Part shown: positions 42,717 to 52,785 of the stretch, in pieces
Numbering within the stretch: position 1 is the first letter of the stretch
Layout of the letters: each line of letters opens with the position of its first letter
DNA from: Clostridia bacterium
GTDB lineage: Bacteria > Bacillota > Clostridia > RGIG6154
DNA: 64,000 nt
NCBI GenBank assembly: GCA_017410375.1
Contig: JAFQQW010000016.1
Span: 83,575-147,574, forward strand
Direction: 5' to 3'
Notes under the pieces: generated by a model
Told to the model about the DNA's origin: nothing
Seen by the model: only the letters and a program-made list of their open reading frames with translations
Database searches by the model: none
Made by a program: the position numbers and the translations under genes

Positions 42717-43832
42717 TTATTTCCTCCTTACAGTTTCTTTGTAAACCGCTTCAATACGAGATGTCATGACACCTGCCGTGTATTCGTTTTCATATAATTG
42801 TTTTGCACCCGTTTTTAAAGCTTCATACAACTCTCTGTTTTCCAAAACAAGACACATACATTCTGCAAGCTGTTCAGAATTTTTACTTTCAAACAGAAGA
42901 CCATTCACACCCGGACGGACAAGCTCGGGATTACCACCGTAATCAGAGGCGATAATCGGTGTTCCGACGCTCATGCCTTCCAGAAGCGAAAGACTTGTCG
43001 CTTCTGTACCGTACGACGCATTTACGTTTACATCAATCACGTTCATGATAGAAGTCACATCCTGAATATGTCCGAGATACATCACTTTTTCCTGCAACTG
43101 AAGCTGTATAATTTTTTTCCTGACATGCTCAACATAATTACCTGTTCCGCAGATAAAGAAACGTGCATGCGGATTTTTTTTCAAAACAATATCGGCAGCC
43201 TCCAGAAAAAAATCATGACCCTTTATATCTTCAACCCGAGCAACCATGGCAAAAACAAAATTATCGTTGTCCAAGTTGTAAAACTGCTTTGCTTTTGTCA
43301 ATTCCTCTGCGTTATATTGCTTAATCGGGTCAACACCGTTGGGAATCACCGTGATTTTCTTCTTAGATACACCTGCTTCAGTCAGATTATCTGATGCAGC
43401 TTTGGCAACCGCAATAATTCTTGTTGCAGTCAGGTTGTTAATCAATCCGTTTTTCCATTTTCCAAACCCTTTTGTAAGCTTTGCAGGATTCGGAAAAACA
43501 GAATGTCTTGTGTAAATTACAGGGATTTTCAAGGCTTTTGCCGCAAGACGCGCTGAAAAGCTTGCATGAGAATGCACCAGGTCAGGCTTTTCACGATTTA
43601 AAATTTCTTTAACGGATGCAGTGCCCTCTTTACTGAAGGAGGTGTCCGCTATACCGTCTGCTTCGATATATTCAGTTCCCGTCTGTTCCACATACGGTAT
43701 CAATGCACTGTTTCTCGGCAAAATTACTTTTACATCAAACTGCGAACGGTCATAATTACGAAGAAATGTTAAAATGCATCTTCCTGCACCACCAATATTC
43801 GAATCCGAAGAAACGTTGATGACTTTAATCAT
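42717..43832 (-). CDS. Glycosyltransferase family 4 protein
   Basis: 371 residues, GT-B fold. N-terminal acceptor half with SDSNIGGAGRCILTFLRNY and LVHSHASFSARLAAK; C-terminal nucleotide-sugar half with VARVEDIKGHDFFLEAA and the E-x7-E motif EATSLSLLEGMSVGTPIIAS (about residues 275-295). Transfers a sugar from an activated donor, probably in surface glycan synthesis. ATG 43832 with GGAGGT at 8 nt is preferred over a longer frame and overlaps the upstream O-antigen ligase-like gene by 8 bp. Confidence 0.9.
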   Translation of the reverse strand: MIKVINVSSDSNIGGAGRCILTFLRNYDRSQFDVKVILPRNSALIPYVEQTGTEYIEADGIADTSFSKEGTASVKEILNREKPDLVHSHASFSARLAAKALKIPVIYTRHSVFPNPAKLTKGFGKWKNGLINNLTATRIIAVAKAASDNLTEAGVSKKKITVIPNGVDPIKQYNAEELTKAKQFYNLDNDNFVFAMVARVEDIKGHDFFLEAADIVLKKNPHARFFICGTGNYVEHVRKKIIQLQLQEKVMYLGHIQDVTSIMNVIDVNVNASYGTEATSLSLLEGMSVGTPIIASDYGGNPELVRPGVNGLLFESKNSEQLAECMCLVLENRELYEALKTGAKQLYENEYTAGVMTSRIEAVYKETVRRK

Positions 43833-45684
43833 GTTTTTCCACCTCCGAATCTGCAGATACAACACTCAAAGCAACTGAAATTCCAACGATTATAAAGAAG
43901 AATAAAAAGACTCTGTAATTATACCAGACATTATCAAAAACGCCCTGAATTAAAAACCCTAAAATCGCTGACAGTAAAATTGCGGCAAAGGTACTGCAAA
44001 ACATGTCATTCTTATTTGCGACCACAAACAACTTTTTAATAACAAGTACAATCAGACAAATAAAAGTTAAAATGCCGATAAGACCTGTTTCAGAAAGAAT
44101 CAGAAGATACAGATTGTGCGGATGCGGCGCCGCAATTGCACCGTAAGAATAAATCGGATAAATATGATTAAATGCATCAGAACCAACACCGACTCCCGTT
44201 ATCCAGAAATCCTTGAGCATGTGCACCGTGCCTTCCCAGATATACATGCGGTAAGAGGTGGAGGTGTCTGCAAGATTTCCAATGCTTAAAATTCTGTTTA
44301 TAATGCTTTCGGGTAAGAAAAACAAAGAAACAAATCCCACACAAATTGCCGCAATAAACCAACCTCTGCGCTTCATAAAAAAGAAAAGCATCAAGGCCAC
44401 AGCTACACCAATCCAGCATCCGCGCGAATAGGTTAAAAACATACACAAAACATTCATTGCGAGCGAAACAAAATAAAACAACTTTGCACTTACTCTTTCT
44501 GAATGCAAAATAACGCCCACATGAACAAGAATCATAATAATTAAATACTCACCGTAAACATTGGGATTTTCAAAGAAAGAAACAATTCTGCCGGCAATAT
44601 CATCGAACATGTCCGCGTCCTGCCAAACGGTAAGTTGTTCGGGATTCATGTACTGATATATGCCTAAAACAGCGCAAGGAACCGAAGCTACGCAAAGAAG
44701 GCGGAACAGGGCCCAGAGCCGTTTACGGTCCGAAAGAAGATTGAGAATAAGATAATAAACCAGCATAAACGCAAGGTATACCAATACACATTTTGCACTG
44801 GAAAGCTTTGCATAAGAATTGATAACACCCCAGATATAAACCGCACCAAACAAGAGCATGAAAAGATTGACAGAGGAATAGCGGAATTTAAATTCTTTAT
44901 CGGCAAGAAGGGTTTTTGATATAAAAACCGCAACCAAAAGTAAAACACCTGCAACCATAATCATAGTTTTTGAAAAAGGTAAAAGAACAATAAAAGCAAT
45001 CAGCGAAATTTCGGTGTACTTATACAAAAATGCAATAGCCAAAACACCGGCAATTGCAAGTGCAACCGGAATAGTGTCCGTAAGCATTGCAAAAACACCT
45101 GCAACAACGCCCAAAATCAAAGGCTTTTTCAAAGATGTTTCTATTCTTTTCCCGGTTACGGGGATTTTTGACAATCCAAAAAAGAAGGAATGGCCTAAAA
45201 GCTCCGAAAAACTTTCTTTAACCGCAACTAAAACAACACCGCTGAAGAGAAAAATAGCAGTCGGTAGATACATAATCCAGGAATTTTTAAATATAAAGTT
45301 TGCCAAAAGACTCCCTACTCCCAGCAAAAGCATGAAAACACCATAATTCCGCAGACTATAGTACTTGCAATTCTCCCAGAATGTGTTCAGAAGCAGGCAG
45401 ATTTTGCTATTTGTAACAGACTGAGATAAAGGGAACAGTATTTTACAGCAAAAACCGCGTATTGAACGGGAGACCTTTCCGTATCGTGCAGAAAAAGCCT
45501 TGTCTGTCTGCTCATTCTTTGCAAAGAAACGAACAAGAAAACTGTTTTTATAGGATTTATCAAACCATTCTTTTACAAAGCGGAAAACTGAGCAAAAGAA
45601 AGAAGTTTCGCTCTTTTTCTTTATCCAATTCCACAACCGAATCCATAAAGATACAAAAAATGACAATATACAGCTATGCATCAT
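43825..45684 (-). CDS. O-antigen ligase / polymerase-like membrane protein (Wzy/WaaL family)
   Basis: 619 residues. A basic, amphipathic N-terminal 110 residues precede about twelve hydrophobic helices. The family-specific region is the extracytoplasmic loop after TYSRGCWIGVAVA, with GVGVGSDAFNHIYPIYS and APHPHNLYLLILSETG (about residues 515-555). Such enzymes polymerise or ligate undecaprenyl-linked glycans outside the membrane. In a Gram-positive this points to teichoic-acid-like or capsular polysaccharide. The gene overlaps murJ by 11 bp and the glycosyltransferase by 8 bp. ATG 45681 is an equally good start. Confidence 0.85.
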   Translation of the reverse strand: MMHSCILSFFVSLWIRLWNWIKKKSETSFFCSVFRFVKEWFDKSYKNSFLVRFFAKNEQTDKAFSARYGKVSRSIRGFCCKILFPLSQSVTNSKICLLLNTFWENCKYYSLRNYGVFMLLLGVGSLLANFIFKNSWIMYLPTAIFLFSGVVLVAVKESFSELLGHSFFFGLSKIPVTGKRIETSLKKPLILGVVAGVFAMLTDTIPVALAIAGVLAIAFLYKYTEISLIAFIVLLPFSKTMIMVAGVLLLVAVFISKTLLADKEFKFRYSSVNLFMLLFGAVYIWGVINSYAKLSSAKCVLVYLAFMLVYYLILNLLSDRKRLWALFRLLCVASVPCAVLGIYQYMNPEQLTVWQDADMFDDIAGRIVSFFENPNVYGEYLIIMILVHVGVILHSERVSAKLFYFVSLAMNVLCMFLTYSRGCWIGVAVALMLFFFMKRRGWFIAAICVGFVSLFFLPESIINRILSIGNLADTSTSYRMYIWEGTVHMLKDFWITGVGVGSDAFNHIYPIYSYGAIAAPHPHNLYLLILSETGLIGILTFICLIVLVIKKLFVVANKNDMFCSTFAAILLSAILGFLIQGVFDNVWYNYRVFLFFFIIVGISVALSVVSADSEVEKHD

Positions 45685-47221
45685 TTTCTCCTTTCTTTTT
45701 GAACATCATCGTTTTTAACACTTTCAGTTCTTCACAACGGAAAAGTAACAAAAGCAAAACATATAATATAATCGCAAACAGACAAATTGTACCAACTGCA
45801 AAAAGCAACACAATCCGTCCGGCTTGCGCAGGTACCAAAAGTTTGCATATAATCTTTGCAACACCTGCACTGACAACGGCAGAAATGAATCCTTTCAAAA
45901 ATGAAACCAGCACCTGTTTTACAGGAAGAAACTGATTCGCTTTTGTCATGCGTATAAACAAGGTTACACCGCTAAAAATTGCCGATATGGCAGAAGCCGT
46001 CGCAAGACCTGCAACACCGACACTTTTAAAAAGTGCCAAGCTAACCAGAACATTAATTGCAATGGCCAAAAATGCCGTTTGCATAGGTATCTTCGAAATC
46101 TGCATGGAATAAAAGCTTTTATTTAAGACCTCCTGCCATGCAAAGCCGAGCATTCCAATACTGTAACACAACAACGCCGCAGCTGTAAGTTCCACTGAAC
46201 GTTCATCAAACGCACCACTTTGATAAATGATGCGAACGATGGGCTCAGCAAAAACAATAAACAAGAACATAATTGGCAAAATAAACAATGTGGTTGCCTT
46301 TAATGAATTGCCGATAACCTGTCCTGCCTGTTCTTTTTCACCGGACACAAACAGTCTGGAAAGTTCGGGCAAAATCATGTTGGTAATCGCAACGGTAAAA
46401 ACGCTTGCAATAATCAGATACAGTTTATTGGCATAGTTGATAACCGATGCGCCACCCTCCAGGTAGGATGCCAGATGTGTATTAAAAAGCACATTTAAAG
46501 GCTGCACCCAAGAGCTTAAAAGAATAGGAATTGCAAGTTTATAAACCTTAATCATTCCCGGGTCTTTAAAATTAAGTCTAAAACCAAATTTAAACTTAAA
46601 TCGAATTAAATACGGAATCAGCAAAACCAACTGCATAAGCCAACCAATCAGCATGGAAACCGCAAGACCTGTTATTCCGTATTTGTCTTTAAACAGCAAT
46701 AAATATAAAATTGAAATACCGTTTGATACAATACTCATGGCTGCCGGTGCATTAAACTGCCCCAAAGACTGCAACACCCCTGCATACGTATAAGCGACTG
46801 CTGTAAAAATCATAGACGGAAACATAATTTTTAAAAGCTTTGATGCAAGTAAAGATGTTTCAGCATCAAATCCGCTCGCCATAACGCCAATCAATGTTCC
46901 GGAAAAGATTACGCCTAAAACAGATATCACCACAGATATAACTGTGATGACACCTACAAAATTATTTGCAAAGCCGTTTGCGTGCTCAAATCCGTCTTTT
47001 TCATAAAATTCATTGAACACAGGCACAAATGCAGAGACAATTGCTGCACCCAAAATCAAATCAAAGAAATTCAGAGGAATCTGCGTGGCAGTCATGAACG
47101 CATTTGCTAAATTTTCCGTTCCGTAACTGCCCGCAATCATCATTTCGCGAACTTGTCCTAAAAGCTTTGAAAAAAATATGATAAAAAATATGTTGCCGAC
47201 TGTGCGTACCGAGTTCTTCAT
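45674..47221 (-). CDS. murJ: Lipid II flippase MurJ (MviN family)
   Basis: 515 residues with about 14 predicted helices. N-terminal FFSKLLGQVREMMIAGSYG has the arginine of the central cavity; PIVRIIYQSGAFDERS and LNKSFYSMQISKIPMQTAFLAIAINVLVSL are family markers. MurJ moves lipid II across the membrane for peptidoglycan synthesis; some homologues may flip other lipid-linked glycans, which is worth noting as it is coupled here to a polymerase and a glycosyltransferase. Three bp after ireB; AGGAA precedes ATG 47221. Confidence 0.92.
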   Translation of the reverse strand: MKNSVRTVGNIFFIIFFSKLLGQVREMMIAGSYGTENLANAFMTATQIPLNFFDLILGAAIVSAFVPVFNEFYEKDGFEHANGFANNFVGVITVISVVISVLGVIFSGTLIGVMASGFDAETSLLASKLLKIMFPSMIFTAVAYTYAGVLQSLGQFNAPAAMSIVSNGISILYLLLFKDKYGITGLAVSMLIGWLMQLVLLIPYLIRFKFKFGFRLNFKDPGMIKVYKLAIPILLSSWVQPLNVLFNTHLASYLEGGASVINYANKLYLIIASVFTVAITNMILPELSRLFVSGEKEQAGQVIGNSLKATTLFILPIMFLFIVFAEPIVRIIYQSGAFDERSVELTAAALLCYSIGMLGFAWQEVLNKSFYSMQISKIPMQTAFLAIAINVLVSLALFKSVGVAGLATASAISAIFSGVTLFIRMTKANQFLPVKQVLVSFLKGFISAVVSAGVAKIICKLLVPAQAGRIVLLFAVGTICLFAIILYVLLLLLFRCEELKVLKTMMFKKKGENDA

Positions 47222-47224
47222 AAA

Positions 47225-47485
47225 TTATTCCTGAGAATACGAAAGATATTCTTTGATAATCTCTTCTAAAAGCTCGTCCCGCTCTAACCTTGTAATAATA
47301 CCTCTGGCATTATTGTAGCTTGTAATATAAGAGGGGTCGCCAGAAAGAATATACCCTACAATCTGACTAATCGGATTATAGCCTTTTTCCTTCAAAGACT
47401 GGTATACGTTGTCCATAATCTCTCTTGCCTGCTTTTTAGAATCCATACCAAGCGTAAATTTTACGGTTTCGAACTTGTTATCCAT
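47225..47485 (-). CDS. ireB: IreB-family regulatory phosphoprotein (DUF965)
   Basis: 86 residues, right at family length. The N-terminus [12 protein letters not shown] carries the ET-V-x-F block, in which the threonine is the phosphorylation site of the PASTA kinase IreK in Enterococcus. [21 protein letters not shown] and [18 protein letters not shown] are near-invariant. Known role: negative control of a cell-wall stress response (cephalosporin tolerance). Its usual neighbours (ruvX, alaS) are absent; here it is between pheT and murJ, linking it physically with lipid II transport. ATG 47485 has GAGAGG at 9 nt. Confidence 0.95.
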   Translation of the reverse strand: MDNKFETVKFTLGMDSKKQAREIMDNVYQSLKEKGYNPISQIVGYILSGDPSYITSYNNARGIITRLERDELLEEIIKEYLSYSQE

Positions 47486-47510
47486 ACGAACCATCCTCTC
47501 TTTAAAAATC

Positions 47511-49883
47511 TTATAATCGCAATTCTGCTCCGTGCTCTGCATTGAGCTTATCTACGATTTTGTTAAATGCTTTATTTACATCCTCATCAACCAGTGTACG
47601 GTCGGATGCACGGAATGTAATGGAGAAAGCAACACTCTTCATATCATCAGGAATCTGTTTACCCTTATAAATATCAAAAAGCTGTACATCCTCCAGAATT
47701 TTTCCGCCATACTTTTTAATGGTTTCCTGCATATGGCCAACAGGAATATCGTCTCGGCAAAGAACAGCCAGGTCACGGGTAACTGCCGGGAATTTCGGCA
47801 GTTTCTTATAGGTTACGTTGTTATTCTGATTTGCAACAAGTGCATCAAAGTCCAGGATTGCAACATATGCCTTGGTTTCAATTTCATAGTTATCTGCAAC
47901 AGTCGGATGAATTTCGCCCAGTATACCGATTTCATTACCGTTTGCATAAATGAAAGCACATCTTCCGGGATGGAAGGACGGATTATCGGTACAAGGTTCA
48001 TAGGATACTTTTTCAATGAACAGAGCATCCAAGAGTGCATCCACATCCCCTTTTACAGAATAGAAATCACAATCACCATATGCGCCAAGCACAACCTTTT
48101 TCGGTTCACGCGGTAACTTTTCACCACTCTTTAAGAACACTTTACCAACCTCAAACAAACGAACAACGGCGTTACGCTTGCTGTAGTTCAAACCTAAAGA
48201 TGTAAGCATGGAAGGCAAAATAGTTGTACGCATAATACTGGTATCTTCGCCTAAAGGATTGCTGATTTTCACAGCATCTCTCAGCACATCACCTTCAGGC
48301 AGACAGATTTTGTCATATTCGGAGGGTGACATAAAGGTATAGGTCAGTGCTTCATAGTAACCGCTTTCGGAGAGCACCTTCTTGATTTTTGCATCTGTTT
48401 TTTCGCTTTTGGTTTTCGCAAAAGGAATTACTGTACCGCACATTACGGTTGCAGGTAATTTATCATAGCCGTAAAATCTGCCGATTTCTTCTGCTACGTC
48501 AGCCATTCTCTTGATTTCGTCACGGAAAGACGGAACAAGTAAAGTATCCCCATCAAACTCAAATTCTAATTTTTCCAAAATATCAATCATGTATTCTTTT
48601 GAAACATCAAGTCCCAAGAATGCATTCATTTTTTCGGGTTCAAAGGGTAATCTTCTCTTTTCGCCGGATGTGAAGTTTACATCAATCATACCTTCGACAA
48701 CATCACCTGCGCCAAGCGCTTTCACAAGCTCACAAGCGCGCTGTACAGACAAGGGCGCCATTTCAGGGTCTAACCCCTTATCAAAACGGGAAGAAGACTC
48801 GGTACGAAGTCCAAGTGTCTTTGAGGTTTTACGGATAGAGCTGTAATTAAAGTTTGCACCTTCAAACAAAATGTCCACGGTATCTTCTTTAATTTCAGAA
48901 TTTTCACCGCCCATAACACCTGCCACCGCAACAGCCTTTTTGCCGTCGCAAATGGTAAGCATTTCGCTTGTAAGAATGCGTTCCTGCCCGTCAAGTGTCA
49001 TAAACTTGTCCCCGTCTTTTGCGCGTTTAACAACAATTTTGTTATCTTCCAAGAAACGCATATCAAACGCATGCATCGGCTGACCGTATTCAAGCATTAC
49101 ATAGTTTGTGATATCTACAATGTTGTTGATAGGTCTTACACCACATGCACGCAGACGGTTTCTAAGCCATGCAGGAGACGGTTTAATTTTTACATTTTTA
49201 ACAATTTTTGCGCAATATCTGGGGCAAAGTTCAGGTTCGTCCACCACAACTTCAAACATTTTTCCGGTTTCCCCCGCATCTTTTTCCATAGGTACTACCG
49301 GCTTTTTAAACGGTTTTCTTAATGTAACCGCAGTTTCTCTGCCTAAACCGATGGCATTCATGCAGTCAGGACGGTTAGAGGTGATTTCAAATTCTAAAAT
49401 ATCGTCATTCAAGCCCAAAACATCACATATATCCACACCAATGGGTGTACCCTCTTCCAGAATCAAAATGCCGTCTTCAATTGCATTGGGATAATCATGT
49501 ACGGTAATATTGAGTTCCGCAACAGAACAAAACATACCAAAAGAATCTACACCTCTTAATTTAGTGGTTTTGATTTTAATGCCGCCGGGAAGCTTTGCAC
49601 CGTCTAAAGCAACCGGCACAATAGCGCCTTCAAATACATTGGTTGCCGCGGTTACAATCTGAACGGTCTCGGAACCGATATCCACCTGGCAAACAACCAT
49701 TTTATCCGCATTTTCATGCTTTTCAACCTTCACGATACGGCCTGTTTTTACATTCAGAACATCCTCACCGTGATTTTCAATTCCCTCAACCATAGAGCCG
49801 GACATGGTCATTGCATCTGCCAGCTCTTTTGCAGAGATATCAATATCTACATAGTCTTTCAACCAACTGATTGGTAATTTCAT
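47511..49883 (-). CDS. pheT: Phenylalanine-tRNA ligase beta subunit
   Basis: 790 residues, typical for bacterial PheT. N-terminal domain ([21 protein letters not shown]), tRNA-binding OB domain (residues 40-155, [17 protein letters not shown]), B3/B4 editing domain with [17 protein letters not shown]5 region, and the C-terminal anticodon-binding ferredoxin-like domain ([23 protein letters not shown]). With PheS it forms the (alpha-beta)2 enzyme that charges tRNA-Phe. Starts 12 bp after pheS; ribosome binding site AGGAGGC. Confidence 0.97.
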   Translation of the reverse strand: MKLPISWLKDYVDIDISAKELADAMTMSGSMVEGIENHGEDVLNVKTGRIVKVEKHENADKMVVCQVDIGSETVQIVTAATNVFEGAIVPVALDGAKLPGGIKIKTTKLRGVDSFGMFCSVAELNITVHDYPNAIEDGILILEEGTPIGVDICDVLGLNDDILEFEITSNRPDCMNAIGLGRETAVTLRKPFKKPVVPMEKDAGETGKMFEVVVDEPELCPRYCAKIVKNVKIKPSPAWLRNRLRACGVRPINNIVDITNYVMLEYGQPMHAFDMRFLEDNKIVVKRAKDGDKFMTLDGQERILTSEMLTICDGKKAVAVAGVMGGENSEIKEDTVDILFEGANFNYSSIRKTSKTLGLRTESSSRFDKGLDPEMAPLSVQRACELVKALGAGDVVEGMIDVNFTSGEKRRLPFEPEKMNAFLGLDVSKEYMIDILEKLEFEFDGDTLLVPSFRDEIKRMADVAEEIGRFYGYDKLPATVMCGTVIPFAKTKSEKTDAKIKKVLSESGYYEALTYTFMSPSEYDKICLPEGDVLRDAVKISNPLGEDTSIMRTTILPSMLTSLGLNYSKRNAVVRLFEVGKVFLKSGEKLPREPKKVVLGAYGDCDFYSVKGDVDALLDALFIEKVSYEPCTDNPSFHPGRCAFIYANGNEIGILGEIHPTVADNYEIETKAYVAILDFDALVANQNNNVTYKKLPKFPAVTRDLAVLCRDDIPVGHMQETIKKYGGKILEDVQLFDIYKGKQIPDDMKSVAFSITFRASDRTLVDEDVNKAFNKIVDKLNAEHGAELRL

Positions 49884-49895
49884 TTGTTACGCCTC

Positions 49896-50915
49896 CTAAA
49901 ACTGTTTCAAGAATTTGACATCATTTTCGTAGAATAAACGGATATCGTCGATATCGTATTTGCGCATTGCAACGCGCTCTAAGCCGATACCGAATGCAAA
50001 ACCGCTGTATTCATCCGGGTCAATGCCACAAACTTCCAAAACCTTAGGATGCACCATACCTGCACCCAAAATTTCAATCCATCCTTCGCCTTTGCAGACT
50101 CTGCAACCCTTTCCGCCGCATACAAAGCAGGATACGTCAACCTCTGCGCTTGGTTCAGTAAACGGGAAATGGTGCGGACGGAAACGGGTTTTGGTTTCAG
50201 GACCGTACAAAAGACGGCAAAATTCTTCCAAAGTACCTTTAAGATCCGCCATGGTAATCCCCTTGTCCACCACAAGGCCTTCCATCTGGTGGAAAACCGG
50301 TGAATGGGTCGCATCCGCCGTATCGGAACGGTAAACCATGCCGGGCGCAACAATACGAATCGGCGGTTTTTTATTTTCCATAACACGGATTTGTACCGGT
50401 GAAGTCTGGGTACGAAGCACCACATCTTCATCAATGTAGAAAGTATCCTGCGTGTCACGTGCAGGATGGCCTTTCGGGATGTTTAATGCTTCAAAGTTAT
50501 AATGGTCAAGCTCCACATCAGGACCTTCTGCAACAGAAAATCCCATAGACATAAATATTTCGCTTAATTCTTCTTTTATTTGTGCCAAAGGATGTCTGCC
50601 GCCTCTTAACGCTTTTTTACCGGGAATGGTTACGTCAAGTGCTTCTTCCTTTAACTGTTTTGCAAGCTCTAAAGCTGCAACATTTTTATTTTTTTCTTCC
50701 AGAAGTCCTTCGATTTCATTCCGAACCACATTTGCCAGCTGACCCATAACAGGTCTTTCTTCCGCTGACAAACCACCCATCATTCTGAGCACCTGGGTTA
50801 ATTCACCTTTTTTGCCCAAATATTTTAATCGGATTTCTTCAAGTTGTTCTTTTGATTCGGCAACATTTAATTCCTGAACAGCCGAATTTTTAATTTGTTC
50901 TAAACGGTCTCTCAC
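49896..50915 (-). CDS. pheS: Phenylalanine-tRNA ligase alpha subunit
   Basis: 339 residues from GTG 50915 (TTG 50918 is an equally plausible start, both after AGGAGG). N-terminal coiled coil ([21 protein letters not shown]), class II motifs: [21 protein letters not shown] (motif 1 region), the Phe-site segment [43 protein letters not shown] (motif 2) and [21 protein letters not shown] (motif 3). [14 protein letters not shown] is a common insertion with Cys pairs. First gene of a long operon reaching DUF4330. The leader is short and has no room for a T-box. Confidence 0.97.
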   Translation of the reverse strand: MRDRLEQIKNSAVQELNVAESKEQLEEIRLKYLGKKGELTQVLRMMGGLSAEERPVMGQLANVVRNEIEGLLEEKNKNVAALELAKQLKEEALDVTIPGKKALRGGRHPLAQIKEELSEIFMSMGFSVAEGPDVELDHYNFEALNIPKGHPARDTQDTFYIDEDVVLRTQTSPVQIRVMENKKPPIRIVAPGMVYRSDTADATHSPVFHQMEGLVVDKGITMADLKGTLEEFCRLLYGPETKTRFRPHHFPFTEPSAEVDVSCFVCGGKGCRVCKGEGWIEILGAGMVHPKVLEVCGIDPDEYSGFAFGIGLERVAMRKYDIDDIRLFYENDVKFLKQF

Positions 50916-50947
50916 CAAAGTCCGCCTCCTTCTGTATAATCTATTAA

Positions 50948-50976
50948 AGTATATCACAAAAGTGGCGCTTTTTCAA
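50948..50976 (-). promoter_or_regulatory. SigA-type promoter of the pheS-pheT-ireB-murJ operon
   Basis: TTGAAA (50971-50976) and TATACT (50948-50953) on the minus strand with a 17-bp spacer; predicted leader is only about 25 nt. Confidence 0.82.
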
Positions 50977-50992
50977 GATTTTTTTATTATTT

Positions 50993-51427
50993 TTACGGAT
51001 TTCTTTTTCTTTTTTTCTTACGTTTTATGTTAATTCCCAAAATTCCGCCGATTGCACCCGAAAGAACACACAAAAAAACAGATAAAAACGTTGATAAAAG
51101 GCTTGAATCATACATTTTACTCAAAATGCTGATTGCAAGAAGTAAAAGCGCATACAACAATCCTGTAACAGCACCAAACATATATCCATTATTTTTGCGC
51201 ATCAGCCCGCTGCAAATGCCACCCGAAAAAGCCGAGAGCAAAAGTATAATCTTCGCTGTAACAGGAATATATTTTTGAGAAATGCCGAAAAACTGAAACA
51301 CAGCAGCACCGATAAGCAAAAAAACAATTGCAAATAAGGCACTGCAAACCACACTTTTAACAAGGTGTGATGTTTTAAAATTTTCCTGTTCTCCTTTTCC
51401 GTTTTTCAGTATTTTAACCGACGGCAT
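50993..51427 (-). CDS. TIGR04086-family membrane protein (YrzE-like)
   Basis: 144 residues with four hydrophobic helices (SVVCSALFAIVFLLIGAAVF; AKIILLLSAFSGGICSGLM; GAVTGLLYALLLLAISIL; FLSVFLCVLSGAIGGILGI) and a very basic C-terminus. The G-G-I-x-S-G-x-x-x-R and GAVTGLLYALLL blocks match TIGR04086, a Firmicutes membrane family without known function, often next to yajC or spoV genes. GGAGGTG precedes ATG 51427. It follows yajC after 66 bp and may share its transcript. Confidence 0.8.
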   Translation of the reverse strand: MPSVKILKNGKGEQENFKTSHLVKSVVCSALFAIVFLLIGAAVFQFFGISQKYIPVTAKIILLLSAFSGGICSGLMRKNNGYMFGAVTGLLYALLLLAISILSKMYDSSLLSTFLSVFLCVLSGAIGGILGINIKRKKKRKRNP

Positions 51428-51493
51428 AAAAAAACACCTCCAAATATAGTTGTTACACTATATTCAAAGGTGCTTGTCCGTTATGCGCAAATC

Positions 51494-51817
51494 TTATTCA
51501 GCATCATCCTGTGCATCTTCTTCATCTGCATCCGAAGCTTTAACCACAGTTCTTACAGCGCTCTTTTCGATTTTCACTTTGTTATCGCCGCCAAGGTTGA
51601 TTACTACAACATCATCCTTAACAGATACGATTCTGCCGTAAAAACCACCGATTGTAACAATGCGGTCGCCTTTTTTTAATGCTTCCATCATGTTTTTCGC
51701 TTCTTTTTCACGTTTCTTCTGAGGTCTGATCAAAAGAAAATAGAAAACAGCGATGATAACCACAAAGTACAAAATCATACCGCCGCTACCGCCGAGCAAA
51801 CCATTTATCGTTGCCAT
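51494..51817 (-). CDS. yajC: Preprotein translocase subunit YajC
   Basis: 107 residues: one N-terminal transmembrane segment (GGMILYFVVIIAVFYFLLIRP), the family motif RPQKKREKEAKNMMEALKKGDRIVTIGGFYGRI, then a small beta domain and an acidic tail (DADEEDAQDDAE). YajC associates with SecDF. The secDF genes are not in this window. AGGAGG precedes ATG 51817. Confidence 0.95.
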   Translation of the reverse strand: MATINGLLGGSGGMILYFVVIIAVFYFLLIRPQKKREKEAKNMMEALKKGDRIVTIGGFYGRIVSVKDDVVVINLGGDNKVKIEKSAVRTVVKASDADEEDAQDDAE

Positions 51818-51855
51818 ACCATTACCTCCTGTTCAGTTTAAATTTTAATAAAGTT

Positions 51856-51884
51856 ATTATACCCCATTTTCCAAAATAATGCAA
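51856..51884 (-). promoter_or_regulatory. SigA-type promoter of yajC
   Basis: TTGCAT (51879-51884) and TATAAT (51856-51861) on the minus strand with a 17-bp spacer; leader about 30 nt. Confidence 0.8.
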
Positions 51885-51905
51885 GTGTTTTTTTAAAGAG
51901 TGTTT

Positions 51906-52645
51906 TCAATCTAAAATCCACATTTTTAAAACAGCCAGACTTTCACGCAAAAAGCAGGGTGCAAGATTATACCACTTCAACCCCGCATGGACATGTGTGG
52001 GGTTTAAAAAACCGTTTTTCTGTGCATACGAAACACCTCTGTAAATGTGGAAATGGTTGGTTATTATCGCCACCTTGTACTGTGTGCCTAAATGTTTGTC
52101 CAGTAATTTTTTTGAATACAGCATATTCTCATTTGTAGAGGTTGCTTTTTCTTCTTTCAAAATTTTATTCGCAGGCACGCCACATTCCAAAAGATATTTT
52201 TCCATGGCATACGCTTCGGTTACGGCTTCACCTGTACCTTGTCCACCTGTTACAACCAACAGTGCATCGGGATTATTTTCTAAATATAAAACCGCTGTAT
52301 CAAGGCGTTGCTTTAAAGCGGAGGAAACTTTTTCACCATGAATACCTGCCCCCAAAATAATAGCAGCATCTTCTTTGTAATCCACAGTATCGGTTAAACC
52401 GTAAAAGGTGATGCCTGCAACCAAAAGTGCTTCTGCAACCAAGCCCGTTACAATCATCCATTTTAAATATTTTAAAATACCGCTTTGGGTTTTAGTCCTT
52501 ATTTTTCTGTAAAAAATGCCCCACAATAATAAAAACAACCCAAAAGAATTGTTAACAGAACACCCAAATCACTACCGATACATATTGCGTACACCGCTCC
52601 GTTTAAAAACAACACTCCACCGACAATGCTTAAAATCAAAGGCAT
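51906..52645 (-). pseudogene. YdcF-family (DUF218) protein gene with an apparent -1 frameshift
   Basis: The main frame (51906-52538) encodes the DUF218 domain: AAIILGAGIHGEKVSSALKQRLDTA, LLVVTGGQGTGEAVTEAYAM, KEEKATSTNENMLYSKKLL, VAIITNHFHIYRG. It has no normal start. Upstream, a 48-codon frame with a good start (GGAGGTGG, ATG 52645) encodes two hydrophobic stretches (LILSIVGGVLFLNGAVYAI, DLGVLLTILLG). Joined at the heptamer TTTGGGT (52538-52544, minus strand) by a -1 shift, the product reads TILLG followed by LFLLLWGIFYRK, a smooth membrane segment as expected for YdcF-type proteins. It may be a real frameshift mutation, an assembly error in the T4-G3 run, or programmed frameshifting. The family is thought to act in envelope metabolism. 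Confidence 0.72.
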
Positions 52646-52678
52646 TTCTATCCACCTCCGCACTTTTTGTTCAACTTT

Positions 52679-52707
52679 ATTTTATCATAGTATATATTTC
52701 ATTGCAA
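52679..52707 (-). promoter_or_regulatory. Promoter of the YdcF-type gene
   Basis: TTGCAA (52702-52707) and TAAAAT (52679-52684) on the minus strand with a 17-bp spacer, back to back with the metY promoter. Confidence 0.65.
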
Positions 52708-52721
52708 GATATAATTATATA

Positions 52722-52750
52722 TTGACTTTTTTACAAAAAAAAGCTATAAT
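52722..52750 (+). promoter_or_regulatory. SigA-type promoter of metY
   Basis: TTGACT (52722-52727) and TATAAT (52745-52750) with a 17-bp spacer. The expected start near 52757 leaves a leader of only about 29 nt before ATG 52786, so no SAM riboswitch or T-box is present. Confidence 0.85.
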
Positions 52751-52785
52751 AAGGAATATAAATTATGAAAGCAGGTGTAAAAATT

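Noticed and set aside
47532..48116. Open frame of 194 codons antisense to pheT
   Set aside because: pheT is certain on the other strand; the antisense translation is low-complexity.
50916..50992. T-box leader for pheS
   Set aside because: The promoter lies only about 30 bp before the start codon, which leaves no space for a T-box structure.
52751..52785. SAM riboswitch or T-box for metY
   Set aside because: The leader after the TTGACT-N17-TATAAT promoter is about 29 nt, far too short.
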